A program made the translations under genes and the position numbers. 64,000 nucleotides of DNA from assembly GCA_037349105.1 (NCBI GenBank), contig JAYJMM010000071.1:1-64000 (forward strand), given 5' to 3'. The notes under the pieces are model-generated. The model saw only the letters and a program-made list of their open reading frames with translations, had not been told where the DNA came from and made no database searches. Shown here in pieces: positions 1 to 12,300 of the stretch (the stretch's first letter is position 1; each line of letters begins with the position of its first letter). This DNA comes from Limnomonas spitsbergensis. Its lineage: Eukaryota > Chlorophyta > Chlorophyceae > Chlamydomonadales.

Positions 1-784
1 AACCCTAAACCCTAAACCCTAAACCCTAAACCCTAAACCCTAAACCCTAAACCCTAAACCCTAAACCCTAAACCCTAAACCCTAAACCCTAAACCCTAAA
101 CCCTAAACCCTAAACCCTAAACCCTAAACCCTAAACCCTAAACCCTAAACCCTAAACCCTAAACCCTAAACCCTAAACCCTAAACCCTAAACCCTAAACC
201 CTAAACCCTAAACCCTAAACCCTAAACCCTAAACCCTAAACCCTAAACCCTAAACCCTAAACCCTAAACCCTAAACCCTAAACCCTAAACCCTAAACCCT
301 AAACCCTAAACCCTAAACCCTAAACCCTAAACCCTAAACCCTAAACCCTAAACCCTAAACCCTAAACCCTAAACCCTAAACCCTAAACCCTAAACCCTAA
401 ACCCTAAACCCTAAACCCTAAACCCTAAACCCTAAACCCTAAACCCTAAACCCTAAACCCTAAACCCTAAACCCTAAACCCTAAACCCTAAACCCTAAAC
501 CCTAAACCCTAAACCCTAAACCCTAAACCCTAAACCCTAAACCCTAAACCCTAAACCCTAAACCCTAAACCCTAAACCCTAAACCCTAAACCCTAAACCC
601 TAAACCCTAAACCCTAAACCCTAAACCCTAAACCCTAAACCCTAAACCCTAAACCCTAAACCCTAAACCCTAAACCCTAAACCCTAAACCCTTAACCCTA
701 AACCCTAAACCCTTAACCCTAAACCCTAAACCCTAAACCCTAAACCCTAAACCCTAAACCCTAAACCCTAAACCCTAAACCCTA
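1..784. repeat. Terminal telomere array, (CCCTAAA)n
   Basis: About 112 nearly perfect copies of CCCTAAA start at the first base, so the window begins at a chromosome end and reads toward the centromere. The G-rich strand is TTTAGGG, the plant and green-algal type. Two variant CCCTTAA units lie near 690-715, at the inner side of the array, where degenerate repeats normally collect because telomerase does not renew them. The array stops abruptly at CCCTAGGGGTGAATC. Confidence 0.99.
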
Positions 785-1671
785 GGGGTGAATCGCCAGA
801 GGAACTTCCTGTACACAGGAAGATTCGGCCCTCCAAAATTGGCTGGCTTCACACAGGCATGCACACGAAGTCCGAAGCGATCATATGATATGCAAGAAAG
901 ATCACCAATGGATAACGTTCGTCTCTCCTTCAGTTTAACTGTGCGGTAAGTGTAACCAAAACATAACGCTGGCTAAACATTGCGTGGGAAAAAGTATCGC
1001 CAAGATGTATGTTAGGTTCGCGCTGAAGTTTGGCCACCACTCAAGTTTCGGCTGCGCACCTGGAAACGTCAAGGCATATACTACATAGCTTGTAAACATC
1101 ATGATAGTTACAACCTTCAGGAGAGCACAAGTCCACTGCCACTGAAGTTTCACTACCTCGTACTCGACTGTGCACCGGGACACTTCAAGGCATATCGCTC
1201 ATGGCTCGTGAACCTCAAGATAGATACAACTTTCAAGACCGCACAAGTCCACTGGCGTACTCAAGTTCCACACTTGACCTATGATGTGCACATGCAACCT
1301 TCATGCTGGACTTCAGCCACCAGTTATGTTCATGCACCACTTCACTTTAGCCACCAATGAACTTCAAACACTTACGCCCATGATGTGCACATGCATCCTT
1401 TGGCTCATGCTGAACTTCAGCCACCAGTTATGTTCATGCACCACTTCACTTTAGCCACCAATGAACTTCAAACACATATTAACTTCAAGCCCAAATGAAC
1501 TTCTTGTACCGACGCCTTGGATGAGCACATGCAATATGTGGCTCATGCTGATTTGAGCCCCCACTTATGTTCATGCACCACTTAACTCGCACCAATGAAC
1601 CTCTTAGCTAGGGGGTATGAGCATTGTGCTGGCCTGCCCTCTTTGCTATGGGGCATGAGCATGTTGCGCGC
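785..1671. other. Subtelomeric spacer with degenerate duplications
   Basis: No gene is supported here. Two diverged direct duplications can be seen: one of about 116 bp (AAGGCATAT at 1071 and 1187, with ACAAGTCCACTG following in both) and one of about 103 bp (CAGCCACCAGTTATGTTCAT near 1315 and 1417), with a third weaker copy near 1550. They look like old subtelomeric repeat units that have decayed. Confidence 0.6.
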
Positions 1672-4600
1672 CACAGATTTTCAGGGACCTGTCTCCCCCC
1701 TAACAGGTTGCGCGCCACAAATTAACCAGGGACCTGTCTCCCCCCTAACAGGTTGCGCGCCACAGATTAACCAGGGACCTGTCTCCCCCCCAACAGATTG
1801 CGCTTCACAAATTAACCAGGGACCTGTCTCCCCCCTAACAGGTTGCGCGCCACAGATTAACCAGGGACCTGTCTCCCCCCCAACAGATTGCGCGTCACAA
1901 ATTAACCAGGGACATGTCTCCCCCCCAACAGGTTGCGCGCCACAGATTAACCAGGGACCTGTCTCCCCCCCAACAGGTTGCGCGTCACAAATTAACCAGG
2001 GACCTGTCTCCCCCCCAACAGGTTGCGCGCCACAAATTAACCAGGGACATGTCTCCCCCCCAACAGGTTGCGCGCCACAGATTAACCAGGGACATGTCTC
2101 CCCCCCAACAGGTTGCGCGTCACAAATTAACCAGGGACCTGTCTCCCCCCCAACAGGTTGCGCGTCACAGATGAACCAGGGACCTGTCTCCCCCCCAACA
2201 GGTTGCGCGTCACAAATTAACCAGGGACCTGACTCCCCCCCAACAGGTTGCGCGCCACAAATTAGCCAGGGACCTGTCTCCCCCCTAACAGGTTGCGCGT
2301 CACAAATTAACCAGGGACCTGTCTCCCCCCCAACAGGTTGCGCGTCACAGATGAACCAGGGACCTGTCTCCCCCCCAACAGGTTGCGCGTCACAAATTAA
2401 CCAGGGACCTGTCTCCCCCCCAACAGGTTGCGCGCCACAAATTAGCCAGGGACCTGTCTCCCCCCTAACAGGTTGCGCGCCACAGATTAACCTGGGACCT
2501 GTCTCCCCCCCAACAGGTTGCGCGTCACAAATTAACCAGGGACCTGTCTCCCCCCCAACAGGTTGCGCGTCACAAATTAACCAGGGACCTGTCTCCCCCC
2601 TAACAGGTTGCGCGCCACAGATTAACCAGGGACCTGTCTCCCCCCCAACAGATTGCGCGCCACAGATTAACCAGGGACATGTCTCCCCCCCAACAGATTG
2701 CGCGCCACAAATTAACCAGGGACCTGTCTCCCCCCCAACAGATTGCGCGCCACAAATTAACCAGGGACCTGTCTCCCCCCCAACAGGTTGCGCGCCACAA
2801 ATTAACCAGGGACCTGTCTCCCCCCCAACAGGTTGCGCGCCACAGATTAACCAGGGACATGTCTCCCCCCCAACAGGTTGCGCGCCACAGATTAACCAGG
2901 GACCTGTCTCCCCCCCAACAGGTTGCGCGCCACAGATTAACCAGGGACCTGTCTCCCCCCCAACAGGTTGCGCGCCACAGATTAACCAGGGACCTGTCTC
3001 CCCCCCAACAGGTTGCGCGCCACAGATTAACCAGGAACCTGTCTCCCCCCTAACAGGTTGCGCGCCACAGATTAACCAGGGACCTGTCTCCCCCCTTACA
3101 GGTTGCGCGCCACAGATTAGCCAGGGACCTGTCACCCCCCAACAGGTTGCGCGTCACAGATTAACCAGGGACCTGTCTCCCCCCAACAGGTTGCGCGCCA
3201 CAGATTAACCAGGGACCTGTCTCCCCCCCAACAGATTGCGCGCCACAAATTAACCAGGGACCTGTCTCCCCCCCAACAGGTTGCGCGCCACAGATTAACC
3301 AGGGACATGTCTCCCACCCAACAGATTGCGCGCCACAAATTAACCAGGGACCTGTCTCCCCCCTAACAGGTTGCGCGTCACAAATTAACCAGGGACCTGT
3401 CTCCCCCCCAACAGGTTGCGCGTCACAAATTAACCAGGGACTTATCTCCCCCCAACAGGTTGCGCTTCACAAATTAACCAGGGACCTGTCTCCCCCCCAA
3501 CAGGTTGCGCGCCACAAATTAACCAGGGACCTGTCTCCCCCCCAACAGGTTGCGCGCCACAGATTAACCAGGGACCTGTCTCCCCCCTAACAGGTTGCGC
3601 GCCACAGATTAGCCAGGGACCTGTCACCCCCCAACAGGTTGCGCGTCACAAGTTAACCAGGGACCTGTCTCCCCCCCAACAGATTGCGCGCCACAAATTA
3701 ACCAGGGACCTGTCTCCCCCCTAACAGGTTGCGCGCCACAGATGAACCAGGGACCTGTCTCCCCCCCAACAGGTTGCGCGTCACAAATTAACCAGGGACC
3801 TGTCTCCCCCCCAACAGGTTGCGCGCCACAAATTAACCAGGGACCTGTCTCCCCCCCAACAGGTTGCGCGCCACAAATTAACCAGGGACCTGTCTCCCCC
3901 CTAACAAGTTGCGCGCCACAGATTAACCAGGGACCTGTCTCCCCCCTAACAGGTTGCGCGCCACAAATTAACCAGGGACCTGTCTCCCCCCCAACAGGTT
4001 GCGCGCCACAGATTAACCAGGGACCTGTCTCCCCCCAACAGGTTGCGCTTCACAAATTAACCAGGGACCTGTCTCCCCCCCAACAGGTTGCGCGCCACAG
4101 ATTAACCAGGGACATGTCTCCCCCCTAACAGGTTGCGCGCCACAGATTAGCCAGGGACCTGTCACCCCCCAACAGGTTGCGCGTCACAAATTAACCAGGG
4201 ACCTGTCTCCCCCCCAACAGATTGCGCGCCACAAATTAACCAGGGACCTGTCTCCCCCCTAACAGGTTGCGCGCCACAGATGAACCAGGGACCTGTCTCC
4301 CCCCCAACAGGTTGCGCGTCACAAATTAACCAGGGACCTGTCTCCCCCCCAACAGGTTGCGCGCCACAAATTAACCAGGGACCTGTCTCCCCCCCAACAG
4401 GTTGCGCGTCACAAATTAACCAGGGACCTGTCTCCCCCCCAACAGGTTGCGCGCCACAAATTAACCAGGGACCTGTCTCCCCCCCAACAGGTTGCGCGCC
4501 ACAAATTAACCAGGGACCTGTCTCCCCCCCAACAGGTTGCGCGCCACAGATTAACCAGGGACCTGTCTCCCCCCCAACAGATTGCGCGCCACAGATTAAC

Positions 4601-4960
4601 CAGGGACATGTCTCCCCCCCAACAGGTTGCGCGCCACAGATTAACCAGGGACATGTCTCCCCCCCAACAGATTGCGCGCCACAGATTAACCAGGGACCTG
4701 TCTCCCCCCCAACAGATTGCGCTTCACAAATTAACCAGGGACCTGTCTCCCCCCCAACAGGTTGCGCTTCACAAATCAACCAGGGACCTGTCTCCCCCCC
4801 AACAGGTTGCGCGCCACAGATTAACCAGGGACCTGTCTCCCCCCCAACAGGTTGCGCGCCACAGATTAACCAGGGACCTGTCTCCCCCCCAACAGGTTGC
4901 GCGCCACAAATTAAGCAGGGACCTGTCTCCCCCCCAACAGGTTGCGCGGCACAAATTAAG
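1672..4960. repeat. 45-bp minisatellite, about 73 copies
   Basis: A 45-bp unit begins AGGGACCTGTCTCCCCCC, continues through ACAGGTTGCGCGCCAC and ends with AGATTAACC. Copies differ by a small set of recurrent alternatives: CGCGCC, CGCGTC or CGCTTC; GGTTG or GATTG; CAGATT or CAAATT; CCTGTC or CATGTC. Because 45 is divisible by 3 and the unit has no stop in several frames on both strands, it creates long spurious frames. Some 44-bp units that lack one C (near 3130, 3620 and 4160) shift those frames. The segment with the rare GTCACCCCCC variant recurs three times, pointing to duplication of multi-unit blocks. Confidence 0.95.
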
Positions 4961-5080
4961 AAACTTGAAGCTTACACTGGATTGAGGGCAGCGCCAACTG
5001 TTAACAACATTCATGCTTCATCTGCCTAGTGCATTGGGCTGAACTGCAAGATGGTTTAGGCTATTCATCTAAGCTAAGCT

Positions 5081-6307
5081 AGACTGGAAGATGGGACCAG
5101 CTTAATCAGCTCGAAAGACCGCTTAGCCTCAATAAACCATTCACCGCTCACTACATGGTAGCCGCGCATCAATTTATGCAAGGGCATGCAGTTCTTGTCA
5201 TTCCCTAACTGTTCTGTGACTGTTTCAAGTCTAGTCAGCTAGACTGGAAGATGGGAGCAGCTTAATCAGCTTGAAAGACCGCTTAGCCTCAATAAACCAA
5301 TCACCGCTCGCTGGATGGTAGATGCGCATCAATTTAAGCAAGCGCATGCAGTTCATGTCATTCCCTAACTGTTATGTACCTGTGTCCAGTCGAATCAGCT
5401 AGACTGGAAGATGGGAGCAGCTTGGTCAGCTCGAAAGACCGCTTAGCCTCAATAAACCAATCACCGCTCATTGGATGGTAGCCGCGCATATATTTCAGCA
5501 AGCGCATGCAGTTCATGTCATTCCCTAAATGTTCTGTGACTGCGTCAAGTCTAGTCAGCTAGACTGGAAGATGGGAGCAGCTTAATCAGCTCGAAAGACC
5601 GCTTAGCCTCAATAAACCAATCACCGCTCATTGGATGGTAGCTGCGCATCAATTTAAGCAAGCGCATGCAGTTCATGTCATTCCCTAAATGTTCTGTGAC
5701 TGTGTCAAGTCTAGTCAGCTAGACTGGAAGATGGGACCAGCTTAATCAGCTTGAAAGACCGCTTAGCCTCAATAAACCAATCACCACTCGCTGGATGGTA
5801 GATGCGCATCAATTTATGCAAGGGCATGCAGTTCTTGTCATTCCCTAACTGTTCTGTGACTGTTTCAAGTCTAGTCAGCTAGACTGGAAGATGGGAGCAG
5901 CTTAATCAGCTCGAAAGACCGCTTAGCCTCAATAAACCAATCACCGCTTGCTGGATGGTAGCTGCGCATCAATTTAAGCAAGCGTTTGCAGTTCATGTCA
6001 TTCCCTAACTGTTATGTAACTGTGTCCAGTCGAGTCAGCTAGACTGGAAGATGGGAGCAGCTTAGTCAGCTCGAAAGACCGCTTAGTCTCAATAAACCAA
6101 TCACCGCTCATTGGATGGTAGCTGCGCATCAATTTAAGCAAGCGCATGCAGTTCATGTCATTCCCTAACTGTTATGTAACTGTGTCCAGTCGAGTCAGCT
6201 AGACTGGAAGATGGGAGCAGCTTAGTCAGCTCGAAAGACCGCTTAGTCTCAATAAACCAATCACCGCTCATTGGATGGTAGCCGCGCATATATTTGAGCA
6301 AGCGCAT
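5081..6307. repeat. 160-bp tandem satellite, about 7.7 copies
   Basis: AGACTGGAAGATGGGA recurs at 5081, 5241, 5401, 5561, 5721, 5881, 6041 and 6201, an exact 160-bp period with no length change. Copies differ by a few percent. The 120 bp before it (4961-5080) join the 45-bp array to this one. Immediately after the last partial unit, 6309-6341 resembles a diverged piece of the 45-bp unit (CCTGTCACCCCCC then ACAGGCTGC), so this block may have been inserted into an older, longer 45-bp array. Confidence 0.95.
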
Positions 6308-6341
6308 GGACCCTGTCACCCCCCCTACAGGCTGCACGACA

Positions 6342-9300
6342 CTATAAAGCTACGCATTCATGCTCAATGGGCGCTCGTGCGTATGAAGTGACTAGGTCTC
6401 TAAACGTCCTCAAATTGCTCGTCATGGCTCGCCATGGCCATGAATGTCTGGAATGTCCCATGATTATCGACGGCAGCCTGCGAGATACGTCTTCGCATTG
6501 TGGGAGCACCGTAGTGATTCCACCAGGTCTTGGTGCTAGATCCCATAGCCTGCACAGTGCATGAGGTGTCACGTCAGATATCACTGCCATGCTAAACAAA
6601 CTGTCATGCATGCTTCTCATAACCACATACATCCAAGTATCCAACTCCGGGACAAGTGCCAAGGCAAGGGAATTATCAATATATGTTTTTGTCCAAAATT
6701 CGATTTCCCTCCCAGCATGACTCACCACAGCGCATCCATCCCACATCTCAGGATCCTGGCCAACCGCTGCAGTGTAGGACTGCACGAACAAGCGACGAGC
6801 CCATGATGGTGGGAAATATGGGAAGGTGGCATTGCGCAGGATGTGAATTCGCCAGTAGTTCACAAATGTTGTGTCTTTCAAGGCCACGCCCTTTCGTGAC
6901 ACAAACAAAGAAGTCTCGGATGACACCGCAAGGCGCTTGTGGCCTTTCTTGATGTTAAACATGAGCAGTTCTGTAAGCGGCCCTGTGTGGCAAGCAAAAT
7001 TCCAATTAGGATATAATACGGTGACATTATGGCTTTAGGGCAGTGATAAGGGTAGGGGAATTATAATTGCCAACATGTTCAGCAGTTGAAGGGGTTGAAG
7101 GGGATGCATCATTGATTCACATGTTTTTCTTGTCTCAGCTACAATTCAGCTACATCAAAAAACTATGACAGCAAGATCCAAAGGCTTACCACATGCAGTT
7201 TGGTCAGCACAATAATGCAATAATCTTACCTGTCGGTAGTGTGAGCTCGGTTGGCTGAAACCCTCGCCTGTCGTTCTGTAAGTAAAGAAACGAGGGCAAC
7301 TTAAGTACACAATTATTATGTTTGTTCACTGTATCATTTATGCCTGCTGCCTACTGTTCTCTTGCATATCTTATTTTGCCCATCACAATATTATTCAGCT
7401 GTCTGCTCACTAATCCTGAGGGAGATATTCAACTGCCTGGACTGGGATGAGGCAAGGAGGGGCATGGGCACTAATGGTTTGGGCCCAAGCAGCTGCATGG
7501 ACTGGGAGGGGTAAAGGAGGGCCCACAAACACTTATTGTTATGGAGAAAAACAGCTGCCTGGACTGGGATGAGGCAAGGAGGGGCATGCGCACTAATCCG
7601 TTGGGCCCAAACAGCTGCATGGACTGGGAGGGGTAAAGGAGGGCCCACAAACACTTATTGTTATGGAGAAAAACAGCTGCCTGGACTGGGATGAGGCAAG
7701 GGGGGGCAAGGGCACTAATCCTTTGGGCCCAAACAGCTGCATGGACTGGGAGGGGTAAAGGAGGACCCACAAACACTTATTGTTATGGAGAAAAATAGCT
7801 GCATGGACTGGGATGGGGCAAGAAGGGGCAAGGGCACTAATGCTTTGGGCCCAAACAGCTGCATGGACTGGGAGGGGTAAAGGAGGGCCCACAAACACGT
7901 ATTGTTATGGAGAAAAACAGCTGCCTGGACTGGGATGTGGCAAGGGGGGGTAAGGGCACTAATGCTTTGGGCCCAAACAGCTGCATGGACTGGGAGGGGT
8001 AAAGGAGGGCCCACAAACACGTTTTGTTATGGAGAAAAACAGCTGCCTGGACTGGGATGTGGCAAGGGGGGGCAAGGGCACTAATGCTTTGGGCCCAACA
8101 AGCTGCATGGACTGGGAGGGGTAAAGGAGGGCCCACAAACACGTATTGTTATGGAGAAAAACAGCTGCCTAGACTGGGATGTGGCAAGGGGGGGCAAGGG
8201 CACTAATCCTTTGGGCCCAAACAGCTGCATGGACTGGGAGGGGTAAAGGAGGGCCCACAAACACGTTTTGTTATGGAGAAAAACAGCTGCCTGGACTGGG
8301 ATGTGGCAAGGGGGGGCAAGGGCACTAATGCTTTGGGCCCAAACAGCTGCATGGACTGGGAGGGGTAAAGGAGGGCCCACAAACACGTTTTGTTATGGAA
8401 AAAAACAGCTGCCTAGACTGGGATGTGGCAAGGGGGGGCAAGGGCACTAATCCTTTGGGCCCAACAAGCTGCATGGACTGGGAGGTTTAAAGGAGGGCCC
8501 ACAAACACGTTTTGTTATGGAGAAAAACAGCTGCCTGGACTGGGATGTGGCAAGGGGGGGCAAGGGCACTAATCCTTTGGGCCCAAACAACTGCATGGAC
8601 TGGGAGGGGGTAAAGGAGGGCCCACAAACACGTTTTGTTATGGAGAAAAACAGCTGCCTGGACTGGGATGTGGCAAGGGGGGGCAAGGGCACTAATCCTT
8701 TGGGCCCAAACAGCTGCATGGACTGGGAGGGGTAAAGGAGGGCCCACAAACACGTTTTGTTATGGAGAAAAACAGCTGCCTGGACTGGGATGTGGCAAGG
8801 GGGGGCAAGGGCACTAATCCTTTGGGTCCAACAAGCTGCATGGACTGGGAGGGGTAAAGGAGGGCCCACAAACACGTATTGTTTTGGAGAAAAACAGCTG
8901 CCTGGACTGGGATGTGGCAAGGGGGGGCAAGGGCACTAATCCTTTGGGCCCAACAAGCTGCATGGACTGGGAGGGGTAAAGGAGGGCCCACAAACACGTT
9001 TTGTTATGGAGAAAAACAGCTGCCTAGACTGGGATGTGGCAAGGGGGGGCAAGGGCACTAATCCTTTGGGCCCAACAAGCTGCATGGACTGGGAGGTTTA
9101 AAGGAGGGCCCACAAACACGTTTTGTTATGGAGAAAAACAGCTGCCTAGACTGGGATGTGGCAAGGGGGGGCAAGGGCACTAATCCTTTGGGCCCAACAA
9201 GCTGCATGGACTGGGAGGGGTAAAGGAGGGCCCACAAACACTTATTGTTATGGAGAAAAACAGCTGCCTAGACTGGGATGGGGCAAGAAGGGGCAAGGGC

Positions 9301-12300
9301 ACTAATCCTTTGGGCCCAACAGCTGCATGGACTGGGAGGGGGTAAAGGAGGGCCCACAAACACGTTTTGTTATGGAGAAAAACAGCTGCCTAGACTGGGA
9401 TGGGGCAAGAAGGGGCAAGGGCACTAATGCTTTGGGCCCAACAAGCTGCATGGACTGGGAGGGGTAAAGGAGGGCCCACAAACACGTATTGTTATGGAGA
9501 AAAACAGCTGCCTGGACTGGGATGTGGCAAGGGGGGGCAAGGGCACTAATCCTTTGGGCCCAACAAGCTGCATGGACTGGGAGGGGTAAAGGAGGGCCCA
9601 CAAACACGTATTGTTTTGGAGAAAAACAGCTGCCTGGACTGGGATGTGGCAAGGGGGGGCAAGGGCACTAATCCTTTGGGCCCAAACAACTGCATGGACT
9701 GGGAGGGGGTAAAGGAGGGCCCACAAACATTTTTTGTTTGTTATGGAGAAAAGCAGCTGCCTGGACTGGGATGAGGCAAGGGGGGCAAGGACACTAATCC
9801 TTTGGGCCCAAACAGCTGCATGGACTGGGAGGGGGTAAAGGAGGGCATACACACTAATAATGAGGGAGAAATTCAAATGCATGGACTGGGAATCTACTTT
9901 CACTGCAATTAACAAATGGCTGGTCTTATAAATCAGGGTTCTTACCTTGTGGTGAATGGCTCGGTATATGATTTTTCGCTTTGGTCCCTCCTCCAATGTT
10001 GCATCCAGCTTGACCACCTCGAAATGGTTCCCCAGGCATTTTGTGGGCTGTAAGCAGTCTGGGTCAGGACACGGTCCCTTGCCAACAAATCTCGGGTGTT
10101 GAAGGGTCTTCAACACATGCAACCTTCGTGAGCAAGGTGGGAATCATGTTTCATGGTAGGAATCAGATTTCAGGGTGGGAATCAGGCTTTATCATCACAT
10201 GTGTTGCTCACGAAGCAAGGGCAAGGTGGGAATCAGGCTTCTCAGGCAAGGGGGCTTGCGAATCAGGCTTCCCATGCTTGGGCACGGTGGGAATTAGGCT
10301 TCAAGGTGGGAATCGGGCTTCATCATCATACTTTTTGCTTCTGCAATCATACGTTCACCGCATTTATAAACCCATCAAACCCTTAGCACTGACCATCATG
10401 CACTCACCGGCACGGAGGGATTTGTGATCCTGTGATGAGCATGGCCAGGAGGGCTGTCTGCACTGTGAACGCTGTCTCCACCTTTGTCAGATCATCCAGC
10501 TGTGAATCCCATGCAATTGCCCGCCGTGCACGCGACACTAGATGGTCGATGTGCTGGTACACCTCGGGTCCATAGGGCATCTCACTGACCGGGGTTTTGG
10601 GCATTGAGGCTAGTAACTGCCGCTGCAGATTGGTTAACCAGGTGTCCATGACCCCCATCTGCAGATCGCCTGTTCCCCGGTACAAGAACTGGCAAACACG
10701 CCTGCATATGGATGCATGCTTAACCACGTGGTCCCGGCCAACTGACCGCGCCTTCAAGTAGGCTATGAAGGCTAAGAATGTCGCTTTGTCCTTGTAGACA
10801 TTCAAGGACAAGGTCTCGGGGTTGACGTCTTGCACGTTGGCGATGAAGCCCAGATAACCTAATAGGTGTGGGGGGGGAGGCCATCCAAAAGGTCAGTCAT
10901 TCAAGAGATGAAACCCTCATAGAAGCATGGCATGGGAGCATAAAACCATGACAAAAAACCTTTGTACGAGCATGGCCCGACAGTAAACCATCTTACACAC
11001 ATGGCCTTACACTAACTCTCATACAAGCATGGCCTAAGAGTATGGGATATGGATATGATTGTATCTCACCTCTCAGATGGTCTTCATGTTTGCCCAGTGT
11101 CGTGGTTTGGAGGGCCACGCATGGACGGTCCAGCTGGATGGCAGTGTTGTTCCACTCAACGTACTCGGCAATCTCACAAGTTAGCTTAGCAGTCTCTTGG
11201 TGTCCCTTGAGTCCGTACTTCATGGCATGTTGTTTCGAGGTTAGCTCCACTTGAGGCATGTTCACTGGCATGTCCCCAACAGAAAAACTGCATAACATGG
11301 ATGGGATGGACAAGTAACATTAGAGAGGCATGGGGGAAGTACGGGGGACAGGTCTCATGTGAGAGGCAGGGGTGGGAGGCTGGGGAGGGAGAAAGGGGGT
11401 GTTGATTGGGGGGGAGGACCTAAAGCTACATGAGCACATGATTCCTACAATCCCTTCATTTGGACCCTACGGCATGAACACATCCTAAAATGTCATGTGG
11501 ACTGACCTTCTGTTTTGGCTGTCCCCACGTTCTCGATGGGATGCTACCTTGATATCATCGGGATGATCTGATGTCTCTGGATCAGAAGTGTCTGGCTCAC
11601 TGCTGTCATCACTGGACGAGGGTGTCACATTGCCCAAACTGCAGGTGAAAGAGAGCCATGAGGGGAAGGCAACTGTTTTGGCCCACAAGGCAACATGTGA
11701 GGGTGGAGCCAAGCATGTGCACCTGCATGGTATCCTTCATTCACATGTAATCAAGGGTGAATGTGGGAAGATGCCGCTCATTTGTCACATACAAGGGACA
11801 GTGGCTGAGGGTATGCTGATTAAAATTGAGATTTATTATAAATGACACAACTTCAATTACGTACCAAACATGACGTGGAGGTACATTTCCAGAAATATGC
11901 ATGTTGATACCGGTGTAGCCGCCGGTGTCAACATAGTTTGGCTCTCCCTCATCGGAAGAGAAGAGGTCAATATAGATGGTTGCTGGAAGTACGTTGTCCA
12001 ACCTATATGAGGGTGCAGGAAAAGGGTCCAGGGCATAAGCTTACAAGAGGTTTGTGGGGCAGGGTTCTGCAGGGCATACGCTTAAAAGAGGTTTGTGGGC
12101 CAGGGTTGTGCAGGGCATACGCTTAAAAGAGGATTGGGGGACAGGGTTCTGCATGGCATACGCTTGAGCTTGGGCGAAATACGTTTGTACAAATATTTTG
12201 ATCAACCTACCCAGCAGGATCAGGTGTATGTGATGGTTGAGGGTGTAGTCCAGGTGTGGCAGCATCCACATCCTCAAGCTCCTCATCATCATGCATGACG

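Noticed and set aside
1595..5029. 537- and 484-codon Pro/Cys-rich frames in the 45-bp minisatellite
   Set aside because: They are open on both strands and in several frames because the 45-bp unit lacks stops. They break wherever a 44-bp unit occurs.
7391..10122. Series of minus-strand frames of about 101 codons
   Set aside because: They recur every 122 bp with the minisatellite in the intron. Only the part 10090-9946 is accepted as an exon.
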